Positions 16,325 to 24,758 of a stretch of 62,625 nt of DNA are shown here, piece by piece. The first letter of the stretch is position 1. Every line of letters starts with the position of its first letter. The DNA is taken from positions 1 through 62,625 of the forward strand of contig JASMKO010000072.1 in NCBI GenBank assembly GCA_030749225.1. The letters are read 5' to 3'. The DNA is from Verrucomicrobiota bacterium. GTDB taxonomy: Bacteria > Verrucomicrobiota > Verrucomicrobiia > Limisphaerales > UBA1096. The notes beneath the pieces are model-generated. The model had not been told where the DNA came from and ran no database searches. It saw only the letters and a list, made by a program, of their open reading frames with translations. A program made the position numbers and the translations under genes.

Positions 16325-18805
16325 CTACGGGGTGGCTTGAGCGGCGCGCTGGACGGCCCGTTCCTTGGCGATGAGACGCAGTTTTTCGAGGCGGCTCAGC
16401 GGTTTTTTTGGCTTCGGCTTGGACGCCTCATTTTTCGCGGTAACCGTTTTTGCCTTGGGCTTGGGCGGCGCGTTTTTGCGCGGCTTGGGAGGGTTGTCGA
16501 TGCGCAGTTGGCCGCCACTGCCGGCGCTCTGCGTGAGTAGATGGCCGTTCCACGGGATGTGAATCGAGGTAAAAAGCGTTTTGCTGGTGCGCGCCTGGGC
16601 GTCCTTGGTGGACGCAATCGGGAAGATGAGTTCTTTCGTCTCCTTCGTAATCCGGCGCGGCTCAGTGCTGGTATGCGCCGGGAGGCCGCTGAGGTGCACC
16701 TCGGCTTTGCCGTCGAATGGGCGCAGCTGTTCCACCTTGCACAAAAGGTCGCCAGCCTGGCCGCGCTCGATGGCGGCCATTTCAATCTTGATGTTCACGT
16801 ACGGTTTCTCGACACGCAACTCGGTCAGCGCGGAGGAGACGATGACCGGGCCGGTCTTGGTTCCTGCCTCTCCCAGGACGGCAAGGTGCCACGTGCCCAC
16901 TGCCGCACCGCCGTTGGCAGTGAGCGGGTAGTCAATTTCGCTTTTGCCCTTCGGCAGGGAAATAGTGCCGTCGGAGCTGACACCAGGCGGTTTCCACGGC
17001 AGGCGCAGCGTGATCGCGTTGTCAAAGCCTTCATCACGGATAGCCCGGACTTTCAGGTTCAAGCTGCCGCGCTGCAGGATTGCTGTCGGCGGTGTGTCGA
17101 CCTCGATCCGGAACGGTGCCGGCTCGGCAACGGCAACGGCGAGACGCTCAACGTTTGTTCGGTAAAAAATCCGGTTGCCTGCGCCGCGAACCATCTCCAC
17201 GGTATGGCCGAAGTTGCCGCGGATATTTTTTTTGTCGTCGGAGTGGCCGACCCTCATGTCCGCCAGTGCGGAGGCCAGCTTCGCCTCCGGCTTGGCCTCG
17301 AACACGACTGGGAAGCGGTCGATGTTCGGCGGCATCTCCACGGTGTGCATCACAATGCCGGGCGGAAGATTCTCGGCAGCAAATTTCAGTGGGCCGCCGA
17401 AGTTGCCGCGCGTGACCTGCAGCACGGTGGCAATGCGGTTGCCGCGCGGCACCGGCATCATCTGGCGGGACTGTGTGTCCTGCGCGCGGAAGCGCGGAAT
17501 GAACGTCGTCAGCTCCGGCGCGACCGGCGTGGCCTCGACCCGGTAAACATAGTCCGCGCCGCCCTTGAGGAGATGGTCGGTGACACGGATGAAATGTTTG
17601 CCATTGGCCGGAAGTGTCACGGTGACTCGGCTGTCGGCGCTGCCACCGCTGTCGTCGTTGCCCTGTATATTTTTGCCGTCGGGGCCGTACACGTTGAGAA
17701 CACTGTCCAGTGGCGAGCGGATTGACCGCGCGTGTACTCGCACGTGGATGCGCCAACCTTTTATGCCGTTGAACGCAAACCAGTCGACATCATCGTCCTT
17801 GTCGATGATGCCATTGAACGCCAGCGGCAACGACTCCTCCGGGACGGGAACGTTGTTCCTGTTTTCGTTCGGTTCCGTCTCGAGGACGTTCGGGAAGGTG
17901 GAGACGCGGAAGGGGTTTGACGATGTTGCAGAGAAGCCCTCGGCCTTGGCCAGGACGCCGAAGTTCGCATCCGGCTTGGCCGGCGCCGTAACGGTTTGTC
18001 CGGGCAATTCGCCCTCGACCCCAATGAAACGAACCGCGGTGTCGGTGCCTGCTTGGCCGCCGGCGGGGAAGATTGCGCTTGGCCTAGGGAACCGGCCGAC
18101 GTGCAGCCGGTAGCGACTGCTGCTTCCCCCACCGTACGAGCTGTCGCGCACCTCGATCCAGTAGTCGCCATCGGCCGGTGCGATAATGGAGGCGAAACAA
18201 TCCTGCAGCAGCAGAGGCGTGTCGTCCGCGGCGTCGAGTTCAAAGCGCTTGGCATCGAGGATGGCGACGTACGGGTCGAAAAGCGTGTTGCTGAGCCGGA
18301 TCGCTTCGATCTCGGCGCTGAGCACCTGTCCTTTTTTGGCTGTGACGCGGTAGTAGTCCACGTCCTCGTTTTGCACCGTGCCTTCGACGGTCGTGTTGAT
18401 GGGGATGGCCTGCGGTGCGGAGAAGTCGTTGTTCGGTTCCTTCTCGGCGGCATTGGGAAATTGACTCACCCAGAACGTCTGCAACGGGCTGATGCCGGTG
18501 GCGGTGACGAGGCGCAGTTTGTGCTCGCCCAGCGCGCAGTCGGCGGCAATGGCAATGGTCGCTCGGGCTTCCTTCGGTTTTTCGGGAACCGGCTCGATCT
18601 TTTCCACCGCAAAGCCGGGCGAGTAAAACAGCACCTCGCGCACATCAGCCAAGCGGTCGCCAATGAAACGCACCTCGACAGTCGAGCCCTGCTGCCCGCC
18701 GCGCGGCAGGATGAGGCTCAGTCCCGGCGACGCCGCTTGGCCAAGCGCGGCAAGCCCCAGGGCAAGCGCAATGCCAGCAGCCAAGGTTTTGCAGCGGAAG
18801 AACAT
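16325..18805 (-). CDS. Exported protein with bacterial pre-peptidase (PPC) domains
   Basis: An 826-residue protein with signal peptide (ALGLAALGQA-ASP). An N-terminal IPT-like stretch (LILPRGGQQGSTVEVRFIGD) is followed by at least two PPC-type beta domains, recognisable by EPNNDFSAPQAIP...DVDYYRV near residue 120 and ETEPNENRNN...DVDWFAF near 310. The C-terminus is Lys/Pro/Ala-rich (PKPRKNAPPKPKAK), suggesting cell-wall or nucleic-acid contact. No catalytic motif is seen, so it is probably a binding or scaffold partner of the PSD1 and DUF1501 products. It is the second gene of the operon, 14 bases after the DUF1501 gene and 2 bases before PSD1. Confidence 0.88.
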   Translation of the reverse strand: MFFRCKTLAAGIALALGLAALGQAASPGLSLILPRGGQQGSTVEVRFIGDRLADVREVLFYSPGFAVEKIEPVPEKPKEARATIAIAADCALGEHKLRLVTATGISPLQTFWVSQFPNAAEKEPNNDFSAPQAIPINTTVEGTVQNEDVDYYRVTAKKGQVLSAEIEAIRLSNTLFDPYVAILDAKRFELDAADDTPLLLQDCFASIIAPADGDYWIEVRDSSYGGGSSSRYRLHVGRFPRPSAIFPAGGQAGTDTAVRFIGVEGELPGQTVTAPAKPDANFGVLAKAEGFSATSSNPFRVSTFPNVLETEPNENRNNVPVPEESLPLAFNGIIDKDDDVDWFAFNGIKGWRIHVRVHARSIRSPLDSVLNVYGPDGKNIQGNDDSGGSADSRVTVTLPANGKHFIRVTDHLLKGGADYVYRVEATPVAPELTTFIPRFRAQDTQSRQMMPVPRGNRIATVLQVTRGNFGGPLKFAAENLPPGIVMHTVEMPPNIDRFPVVFEAKPEAKLASALADMRVGHSDDKKNIRGNFGHTVEMVRGAGNRIFYRTNVERLAVAVAEPAPFRIEVDTPPTAILQRGSLNLKVRAIRDEGFDNAITLRLPWKPPGVSSDGTISLPKGKSEIDYPLTANGGAAVGTWHLAVLGEAGTKTGPVIVSSALTELRVEKPYVNIKIEMAAIERGQAGDLLCKVEQLRPFDGKAEVHLSGLPAHTSTEPRRITKETKELIFPIASTKDAQARTSKTLFTSIHIPWNGHLLTQSAGSGGQLRIDNPPKPRKNAPPKPKAKTVTAKNEASKPKPKKPLSRLEKLRLIAKERAVQRAAQATP
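18734..18747. repeat. Palindrome CGCTTGGCCAAGCG
   Basis: Full 14-base palindrome, read as Leu-Gly-Gln-Ala at the signal peptide end of the PPC-domain protein. Confidence 0.9.
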
Positions 18806-18819
18806 GGCGCGGAGAGGTG

Positions 18820-20154
18820 TCAGCCAAGCAGCGCCTTGAGCACCTTACCGCCTTTGACAATCTCGATCGGTCGGTCACCGGGCGCCATTAACTCCTTGTC
18901 GGCCACGATTCCCATCTGGTGGTATACTGTGGTCGAGAGATCCACGACGGTCAGCGGATCCTCCTCCGGCTCCGAGGCGAAGGCGTTGGAGGCGCCGTAT
19001 ACCTGGCCCTCCTTGATGCCGCCGCCGGCGAGCAGCACGCTGAACACGCGCGGCCAATGATCGCGCCCGTTGTTCCGGTTGATCTTGGGCGTGCGGCCGA
19101 ACTCGGATGACACCATCACCAGCGTGTTCTTGAGCAGGCCGCGGCTGTCGAGATCACGGATCAGCGTGGCATAGGCCTTGTCCAGCGCAGGCGCCTGCCG
19201 GTTGAAGCCGTTCTTGATGTCGTTGTGGTGATCCCACCCTCCGTACGTCAGCGAGACAAACCGCACGCCGGCCTCGACGAGCCGACGCGCTAGCAGCATC
19301 CGCTGGCCCGCCTGATTGCGTCCATACTGGTCCCGCACCTTGGCCGGTTCCTTGTCCAGCGCAAACGCCTCGCGTGCCTCCTTGGAACTGACCAACTTGT
19401 AGGCACCCTGGTAAAATTCATCCATCGAGTCGAGCGCATCGGAGCTTTCCAACTTGCGGAAGTGGTCATCGATCACTTTTAGGATGCCCTTGCGCCGGTC
19501 GAAACGCTCCGGTGAAATACCGTTGGGCAGTGCAAGGTCGCGCACGGAGAAATTGCCGCTGGCCGGGTCGCTGCCCAGGCCGAACGGCCCGAAGGCGCTG
19601 CTGAGATAGCCGCTTCCGGCGTGTTCGTTGGGGACGTTCGGGATGCAGACGTACGGCGGGAGGTTTTTGCGCGAGCCGAACTCATGCGACACCACGCTGC
19701 CGATGCTCGGGTACTTGAGCGCCGGGCTGGGTCGGTAGCCGGTGAACATGTTGTGCGTGCCGCGCTCATGGGCCGCCTCCCCGTGGGTCATCGAGCGGCA
19801 GATGGTGATCTTGTGCGCGATTTTGGCCGTCTCCTTGAACGTCTCGCCGAAGCGCACCCCCGCAAGTTTGGTGGCAATGTTCCCGCTTGGTCCCCGGTAC
19901 TCGAGCGGGGCGTACGGCTTGGGGTCGAACGACTCCTGGTGTGCCATGCCGCCCGGCAGGAAAATGTGGATGACCGACTTGGCCTGCCCCTCCTTGCTTT
20001 CGTAGGTTTTTTGCGCGGCCCGGGCCTCTGTGCGGAGCAATTCAGGCAGCGCGAGGCCGAGCCCGCCCACCATGCCCACCTGAAGAAAATCACGGCGTCC
20101 AAGCAGATGCCTTGCGTTTTGAATTTCCGGCTTGAGGTTTGGTTCCCTCTTCAT
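18820..20154 (-). CDS. DUF1501 (sulfatase-like fold) Tat-exported protein
   Basis: 444 residues from the ATG at 20154. A TTG start at 20214 would add 20 residues before the Tat signal, so I prefer the ATG; an AAGGAG lies ~14 bases upstream. The N-terminus holds a twin-arginine signal (GRRDFLQVGMVGGLGLALPELL). DUF1501 motifs follow: GGMAHQESFDPKP, ERGTHNMFTGYRPSPALKYPSIGS, TYGGWDHHND, VMVSSEFGRTPKINRNNGRDHWP and, near the end, MGIVADKEL. DUF1501 is related to the alkaline phosphatase/sulfatase fold and is nearly always beside PSCyt/PSD1 genes in PVC genomes. It heads the four-gene operon 20154-10633. Confidence 0.92.
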   Translation of the reverse strand: MKREPNLKPEIQNARHLLGRRDFLQVGMVGGLGLALPELLRTEARAAQKTYESKEGQAKSVIHIFLPGGMAHQESFDPKPYAPLEYRGPSGNIATKLAGVRFGETFKETAKIAHKITICRSMTHGEAAHERGTHNMFTGYRPSPALKYPSIGSVVSHEFGSRKNLPPYVCIPNVPNEHAGSGYLSSAFGPFGLGSDPASGNFSVRDLALPNGISPERFDRRKGILKVIDDHFRKLESSDALDSMDEFYQGAYKLVSSKEAREAFALDKEPAKVRDQYGRNQAGQRMLLARRLVEAGVRFVSLTYGGWDHHNDIKNGFNRQAPALDKAYATLIRDLDSRGLLKNTLVMVSSEFGRTPKINRNNGRDHWPRVFSVLLAGGGIKEGQVYGASNAFASEPEEDPLTVVDLSTTVYHQMGIVADKELMAPGDRPIEIVKGGKVLKALLG

Positions 20155-20272
20155 GATCGGCTCAAAAACTCCTTGGCGGTTCAGGATGGGGAAGATTCCC
20201 AGCTTTTGCAACAATCAAAACGACATCCAAACACCCGGTTATTCAACGGAAATCCCTTTAAATCGAACGATT

Positions 20273-21043
20273 CTAACGGATCAGAAGGAATAACCCGGCG
20301 CAGCCAGCGGCGGCGGAGAGGAGGGTCAACACGCCAAACACAATCACTCGGGTCGAGTAACTTTTCTCGACTGCCGCACCGCCCTTGTCGGAGACGATCA
20401 GCGGCATGGCGCCGTGGCGCATCACCCAGCCCCGACTGAGCCGCGAGGCCTCGCCAAAAACATAGACCTCCTCATCCAGTTCCAGCGCGGTTTCCGTGTA
20501 TCGCAGCGTCTTGTTGAAGATCCATCCCTTCGTTTTTTTGTTGTAGCGTGACTCGAGGAGTTGTTGCAAACCCGAGTCGGCGTCGTTCATAAAACCGGAG
20601 CGGGAGAACCGATCTTCTTTCAGGACGAACTTGACCTTGCTGGAGTCTGCCACCGCCTGGCCTGAGTCATCTTTTACTAGAAACGGCAGGGTTTGCTTAT
20701 CCTTGATGTAGGTTCTCCAGTATCGCGTAGTATTACCCTTGTTGTCTGTTCTACTGCGTTGTTCCTAGATATGAAATCGGTAGTGCACACATGATTGCTG
20801 TCGCCACGGGCTGGTCAGCGGCACCTCGGAGGTGGCCGTGCGGCCGCGAATCTCCGCCGGACCCTCGGTCAGTTGCCCGATCGGACTGGTTTCGGTTGCG
20901 GCCATGAGGTCGCGTGTCTGTTTCGTCTTTCGCCAAAAAAAGAAAAACACCATGGCCAGCAACGGCCCGGCGATCAACAAGATGTACGCGACGATGTTTG
21001 CGTCGGATTCCGCAAGCAGAGGGAAGGGGCTGGGAGGGTTCAT
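20273..21043 (-). pseudogene. GIDE-domain membrane protein interrupted by an in-frame TAG
   Basis: Read from ATG 21043, one frame continues to a TAA at 20273 (256 codons) with a single TAG at codon 93 (20765-20767). Before it are an N-terminal membrane helix (ANIVAYILLIAGPLLAMVFFFFW) and the first part of a GIDE (E3-ligase-associated) domain (TSPIGQLTEGPAEIRG, CVHYRFHI). After it, in the same frame, the domain goes on (RYWRTYIKDKQTLPFLVKDD, LRYTETALELDEEVYVFGEA) and ends with a second helix. The GIDE pattern of a CxYYRY strand, a charged loop and PFxLxD spans the stop, so the break is recent: nonsense mutation, sequencing error or read-through. It begins 20 bases after the acyltransferase-like gene. 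Confidence 0.75.
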
Positions 21044-21063
21044 TGGTCTTGGCCGTGGGTGGG

Positions 21064-22203
21064 TTACACCTTCAGGAAAATCTTTTTGCGGTAGAGGTAA
21101 AATAAAAGGAACCACTTGATGGTCAGCAACGTGACTGCCAGCAGCAGCGTCCTGTGTTCGCCGGCGAGTGAGAGGATTCCACTGAACAGTCTTTCGTTTG
21201 TGTAGTCGAAATTCAAAAACCGCGGGGCCATGTAAATGAGGATTGAGTTGGCTCCTATCACGGTGAAAAACAGTGTGCCTTTGCGGAACTGCCAAACATC
21301 GATCACGAGGTAAAACAGACTCAGCAGCAGCAGGCTCCAACCGGCGCAGTTCAGCACGAACGAACTTGACCATAGGTTTTTGTTGATGGGGAAGTCGATG
21401 TTCCACAGCCAGGCCAGCCCAAGGCAGATTAAGCCGGCGATGGCCATGAAGCCTGATTTTTTCTTCCCATCGACGTCGTCGCGCCGGAGCCACTGTCCCG
21501 TGAGGCAACCGAGCAGCGCTGTGGCGATTGCAGGGATGACGGCGAACAGACCCTCGGGATCGCGAACATCCTTGTACAGTTTCCCTGGCACGATGTGTCG
21601 GTCGATGTAGTCGGTCAGCGTGTGTCCGGGGTAGAGATCGCTTGCACCAAATTCCGGAACGGGAATGAAACGCAGCGCCGCCCAGTAGCCGACAAGCAAT
21701 CCCACGACCCAGATCACCTGGGCACGCCACTGGGTGTTCGCGGCGATCAACGCGGCGAACATGTAGGCCAAGCCGATCCGGCCAAGCACGCTGGCGTAGC
21801 GCATCTCCCCCCAGCCATCCGTGCTGGCCAAGTCGCGGCTCAGCAGCCCGTTGTACAGCATGCCTAGCAGCACAAGCGTCAGCCCGCGCTGAATGCAGTG
21901 GCGTTGCAGGCTCGCCCGGCTGTCGCCCTTGGCCATGCGATTGGCGACCGAGTAAACCGTGGACACCCCGGCGATGAACAGGAACAGCGGGAAGATCAGG
22001 TCGTAAGGTTCGAACCCGTGCCATTCGGGGTGATGCAGCCGATCACCCAGCCAGTTGCTTGCCTCCACCGAAAACAGCGCGACTAGGCCCAAGACAACCG
22101 GCTTGCCGCCGATAATCCAAAACATGTCGAATCCGCGCAGCACATCGAGGCTCCGTAGCCGCTCCGGTGTCCCATTATTTACCGTACCGTGATTCTCGGG
22201 CAT
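21064..22203 (-). CDS. HGSNAT/DUF5009-type membrane acyltransferase-like protein
   Basis: A 379-residue polytopic membrane protein. The N-terminus RLRSLDVLRGFDMFWIIGG and the following EPYDLIFPLFLFIAGVSTVYS match the heparan-alpha-glucosaminide N-acetyltransferase (HGSNAT/NagX, DUF5009) family. About ten hydrophobic segments follow. Members move acetyl groups across the inner membrane onto amino sugars, or act as transporters. This fits a neighbourhood of sulfatases and a sialic-acid operon, pointing to breakdown of sulfated or aminated glycans, which is an inference. It is divergent from the sulfatase at 22335; the 131-bp gap between them holds a full TTGGCCAA palindrome. Confidence 0.85.
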   Translation of the reverse strand: MPENHGTVNNGTPERLRSLDVLRGFDMFWIIGGKPVVLGLVALFSVEASNWLGDRLHHPEWHGFEPYDLIFPLFLFIAGVSTVYSVANRMAKGDSRASLQRHCIQRGLTLVLLGMLYNGLLSRDLASTDGWGEMRYASVLGRIGLAYMFAALIAANTQWRAQVIWVVGLLVGYWAALRFIPVPEFGASDLYPGHTLTDYIDRHIVPGKLYKDVRDPEGLFAVIPAIATALLGCLTGQWLRRDDVDGKKKSGFMAIAGLICLGLAWLWNIDFPINKNLWSSSFVLNCAGWSLLLLSLFYLVIDVWQFRKGTLFFTVIGANSILIYMAPRFLNFDYTNERLFSGILSLAGEHRTLLLAVTLLTIKWFLLFYLYRKKIFLKV

Positions 22204-22272
22204 GGCGGGAAAGTGGCAACGGCAGTCACCGGAGGCAAGAGCATTACTCTGTTAGGGACGGCCGCAACAGCC

Positions 22273-22286
22273 CGCTTGGCCAAGCG
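22273..22286. repeat. Palindrome CGCTTGGCCAAGCG (intergenic)
   Basis: Full 14-base palindrome in the gap between divergent genes starting at 22203 and 22335, so this copy is not under protein-coding constraint and could sit in a shared control region. Confidence 0.9.
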
Positions 22287-22334
22287 ATTGCGTTATTGTA
22301 TTGGGGATTGGGTGCTTTAAACTTCCGCCACACC

Positions 22335-23756
22335 ATGATGCTTCTGTTTCGAGCACACAACTTGGCCAAGCCGGGAGGGGCTTGGCTTGCGGTCGCACTA
22401 TGCTTGGTGGCAATTGGCCAAGCGGCTGGAGCGGCTGCGAAGCGGCCGAATATTTTGTTTGTCATGGCCGATGACCTGGGCTGGATGGATCTGGCCTGTC
22501 AGGGAAACAAACTGGTCGAGACGCCGTATCTTGATCGCTTGGCCAGACAGGGCATGCGCTTCACCAACGCCTACGCGGCGGCCCCGGTTTGTTCGCCGAC
22601 CCGTGCGGCAGTGTTGACGGGGCAGGCCCCGGCCCGGCTGCGCATGACATCGCATTTGCCGGGCAAATTTTTTCCGAAGGATAATCGGCCGCAGCCGGCG
22701 GACATGGTGCCGGCGATCGGGCCGGAGCATGTCACGATCGCCGAACGTTTGAAGGAGGTAGGGTACGCGAACGCGTTCCTTGGGAAATGGCATATCGCGC
22801 CCAGTGCCGGGAAACAGGGCAGGGTGGCGGATGAGCATTCTCCGTTGAACCAGGGATTCGACATCAACATCGGTGGAGCCTCGTACGGTGGGCCACCGAG
22901 TTTCTTTTCGCCGTACCGCATCGCCACCCTGCCGGACGGTGAACCGGGGGAGTATCTTCCGGACAGGCTGGTTGACGAGACGATCGGGTTTATTCGCGAA
23001 AACAAATCGAAACCGTGGATGGTGCATCTATGGTTCTACACCGTGCATTGGCCGATGCAGGCGCCGGAGGCGTTGTTGAAAAAGTACGAGAACCGAAAAG
23101 GACCGGGACTGAATGATACCCGCTATGGTGCGATGATTGAGGCGATGGACTCCGCGATGGGGCGTCTGCTGGCCTCTCTTGAATCGCTTGGATTGCGTGA
23201 GGAGACGCTGATCATATTCACGAGTGACAATGGTGGCTTTGCCGGGGTGTCTGACTGCCGGCCGTTGCGCGAATCAAAGGGGCACCTGTACGAGGGCGGC
23301 ATTCGGGTGCCAATGATCGTGCGTTGGCCGGGTCGAGTGGAGGCCGATTCACTCAGTCATGAGCCGGTGGTGAGCATGGATTTTTACCCAACCTTTCTGG
23401 AATTGGCAGGGCTAAAGCCAAGCGGCCACAAGTTGCTCGATGGTGAAAGCTTGGTTTCCCTATTCAAGGGAACAGGCGGTCCCAAGCGAAAGGAACTGTT
23501 CTTTCATTTCCCAAACTACGCCTGGCACATGGACAATCGTTTGGGCGGTGCGGTGCGCTCAGGTCACTACAAGTTAATCCGCAACTACGACGACCAGTCT
23601 GTCGAGCTTTACGACCTCAAGTCTGACCTGGGCGAAACGAACAACCTGGCCACGAAGCGGCCGCGCTTGGCCAAGCGATTGGATCAAAAGCTGTCCGCTT
23701 GGCTTGCGGATACCAAGGCATTGATGCCTAAACCGCCCAGGCCAAGCGGAAAATAA
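22335..23756 (+). CDS. Formylglycine-dependent sulfatase (family S1)
   Basis: 473 residues from ATG 22335 (or 22338). Codons upstream to 22167 are open but overlap the divergent gene and its control region. The signal peptide ends VAIGQAAGA-AAK. The mature start RPNILFVMADDLGWMD supplies metal-binding Asp residues, and Cys86 in CSPTRAAVLTG is the residue matured to formylglycine. GKWHI and the TSDNGGFAG segment complete the arylsulfatase signature. It should hydrolyse sulfate esters of glycans in the periplasm; the substrate cannot be told. Needs a formylglycine-generating enzyme, not in this window. Three TTGGCCAA palindromes lie in it, one giving IGQA and one a C-terminal LAKRL. Confidence 0.93.
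   Translation: MMLLFRAHNLAKPGGAWLAVALCLVAIGQAAGAAAKRPNILFVMADDLGWMDLACQGNKLVETPYLDRLARQGMRFTNAYAAAPVCSPTRAAVLTGQAPARLRMTSHLPGKFFPKDNRPQPADMVPAIGPEHVTIAERLKEVGYANAFLGKWHIAPSAGKQGRVADEHSPLNQGFDINIGGASYGGPPSFFSPYRIATLPDGEPGEYLPDRLVDETIGFIRENKSKPWMVHLWFYTVHWPMQAPEALLKKYENRKGPGLNDTRYGAMIEAMDSAMGRLLASLESLGLREETLIIFTSDNGGFAGVSDCRPLRESKGHLYEGGIRVPMIVRWPGRVEADSLSHEPVVSMDFYPTFLELAGLKPSGHKLLDGESLVSLFKGTGGPKRKELFFHFPNYAWHMDNRLGGAVRSGHYKLIRNYDDQSVELYDLKSDLGETNNLATKRPRLAKRLDQKLSAWLADTKALMPKPPRPSGK
23664..23677. repeat. Palindrome CGCTTGGCCAAGCG
   Basis: Full 14-base palindrome near the 3' end of the sulfatase gene, read as Arg-Leu-Ala-Lys-Arg. Confidence 0.9.
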
Positions 23757-23824
23757 ATTCAGTTTTTCCTCTTGACTTGCGGGCATATGGGCGCAGCTTC
23801 CACCGCGTGACGTTTGGACGACGC

Positions 23825-24205
23825 ATGGTTGCGGTGCTGCTGCTGCTGGCTTGGTTGCCGGCCTCCACGCATTGCCTGCTTGCGGCTGCATTACAAAATG
23901 CGACCTTGAGTGGTTGCTGTCTTGAGTCCGAACAATCACAAGGCGGTCATACCCATCACAATTCTGACTGCTGTCCGTTTTGCGACACATTCGAGACGGG
24001 CAAATATCTGGCTTTCTCAAAGGATCAGCAGCAAGTCAGTTCTGGAGCGGGGGAGTTGCTGCCATTGATTGCCGCGATTCAGTGGGTTCAGTACAGTAAT
24101 CCTGCTCCAGCCTTCATTCCTCACGAAAGTCCGACCGACGCTGTTTCATGGCAATTTGAAACACGGTCAGCTCGTCTGGGTCGTTCTCCCAACGTTTCCT
24201 TCTAG
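23825..24205 (+). CDS. Small Cys/His-rich exported protein
   Basis: 126 residues from ATG 23825; a start at 23777 would place 16 polar residues ahead of the signal peptide, so I choose the inner one. The hydrophobic leader MVAVLLLLAWLPASTHCLLA is followed by a Cys/His cluster, SGCCLES...GGHTHHNSDCCPFCDTF, that looks able to bind metal ions. The remainder is unremarkable. I do not recognise a family. It is followed by an HMA-like protein and an outer-membrane barrel on the same strand, so a metal-handling role is plausible but inferred from composition and neighbours. Confidence 0.6.
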   Translation: MVAVLLLLAWLPASTHCLLAAALQNATLSGCCLESEQSQGGHTHHNSDCCPFCDTFETGKYLAFSKDQQQVSSGAGELLPLIAAIQWVQYSNPAPAFIPHESPTDAVSWQFETRSARLGRSPNVSF

Positions 24206-24221
24206 GAACCGACGACGTTCC
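24206..24221 (+). promoter_or_regulatory. Small hairpin after the Cys/His-rich gene
   Basis: An imperfect inverted repeat (AGGAAC...GTTCCT) lies directly at the stop codon, in the ~107-bp gap before the HMA-like gene. It may be a weak terminator or a control element; no T-tract follows. Confidence 0.25.
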
Positions 24222-24312
24222 TCTTCTGATCAATCGACGGGCACGAGTGTGTTCACAGGTTCGCAGACACCGGTTTGCAGCGAGTTAAAATACAAAAAAG
24301 AAACGAAATATA

Positions 24313-24756
24313 ATGAATTTAATCAGAAAAAGTATGAAGAGTTGGGTTGCCATGATGATTGTGGCGGCGTTGGGAATGTCCATGGCCACAGCGGTTGATG
24401 GTGATCCGGATGCAAAACAGGAGGTGCGCGATGTCGCTGCCATCAAGCTGTTGAAGGAACGGAAGGATGTTTCATTAACATACGTGAAAGGTTTGGTGTG
24501 TCCCTCATGTGCGCTCGGAATTCGCCTCAAGGTGAGCAAGCTGCCCTTTGTGGATCCCACCCGCTACAAGCGAGGCACCGACATGGACACCAAGACGCAG
24601 TTGCTGACCGTGGCATTGTTGCCGGGATTGAAGGCTGACGCTGGAAGTCTTGGCAAGGCGATCACCGATGCTGGGTATGACCCTGTCGAGAGATACTCTC
24701 TGCAGTCGGGGAAACTGAAGTCACACCCCTTCAACAAGGTTAAGAAATCCAAGTAA
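24313..24756 (+). CDS. Exported HMA-like metal-binding protein
   Basis: 147 residues with a signal peptide (MKSWVAMMIVAALGMSMATA). The mature part contains YVKGLVCPSCALGIRLKVSKL, which has the layout of the heavy-metal-associated fold (GMxCxxC then an amphipathic helix), and ends with AITDAGYDPVERY, as in MerP/CopZ-like domains where GY follows the second helix. It should sit in the periplasm and bind or pass on a thiophilic metal; the metal is unknown. A basic tail (HPFNKVKKSK) is unusual. The next gene starts two bases after its stop, so the two are coupled. Confidence 0.75.
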   Translation: MNLIRKSMKSWVAMMIVAALGMSMATAVDGDPDAKQEVRDVAAIKLLKERKDVSLTYVKGLVCPSCALGIRLKVSKLPFVDPTRYKRGTDMDTKTQLLTVALLPGLKADAGSLGKAITDAGYDPVERYSLQSGKLKSHPFNKVKKSK

Positions 24757-24758
24757 CC

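Noticed and set aside
20765-22024. Long leftward frame overlapping the acyltransferase-like gene
   Set aside because: Only its last 92 codons (from 21043) are real, as the first part of the GIDE protein; the rest is out of frame with the membrane protein at 21064-22203.
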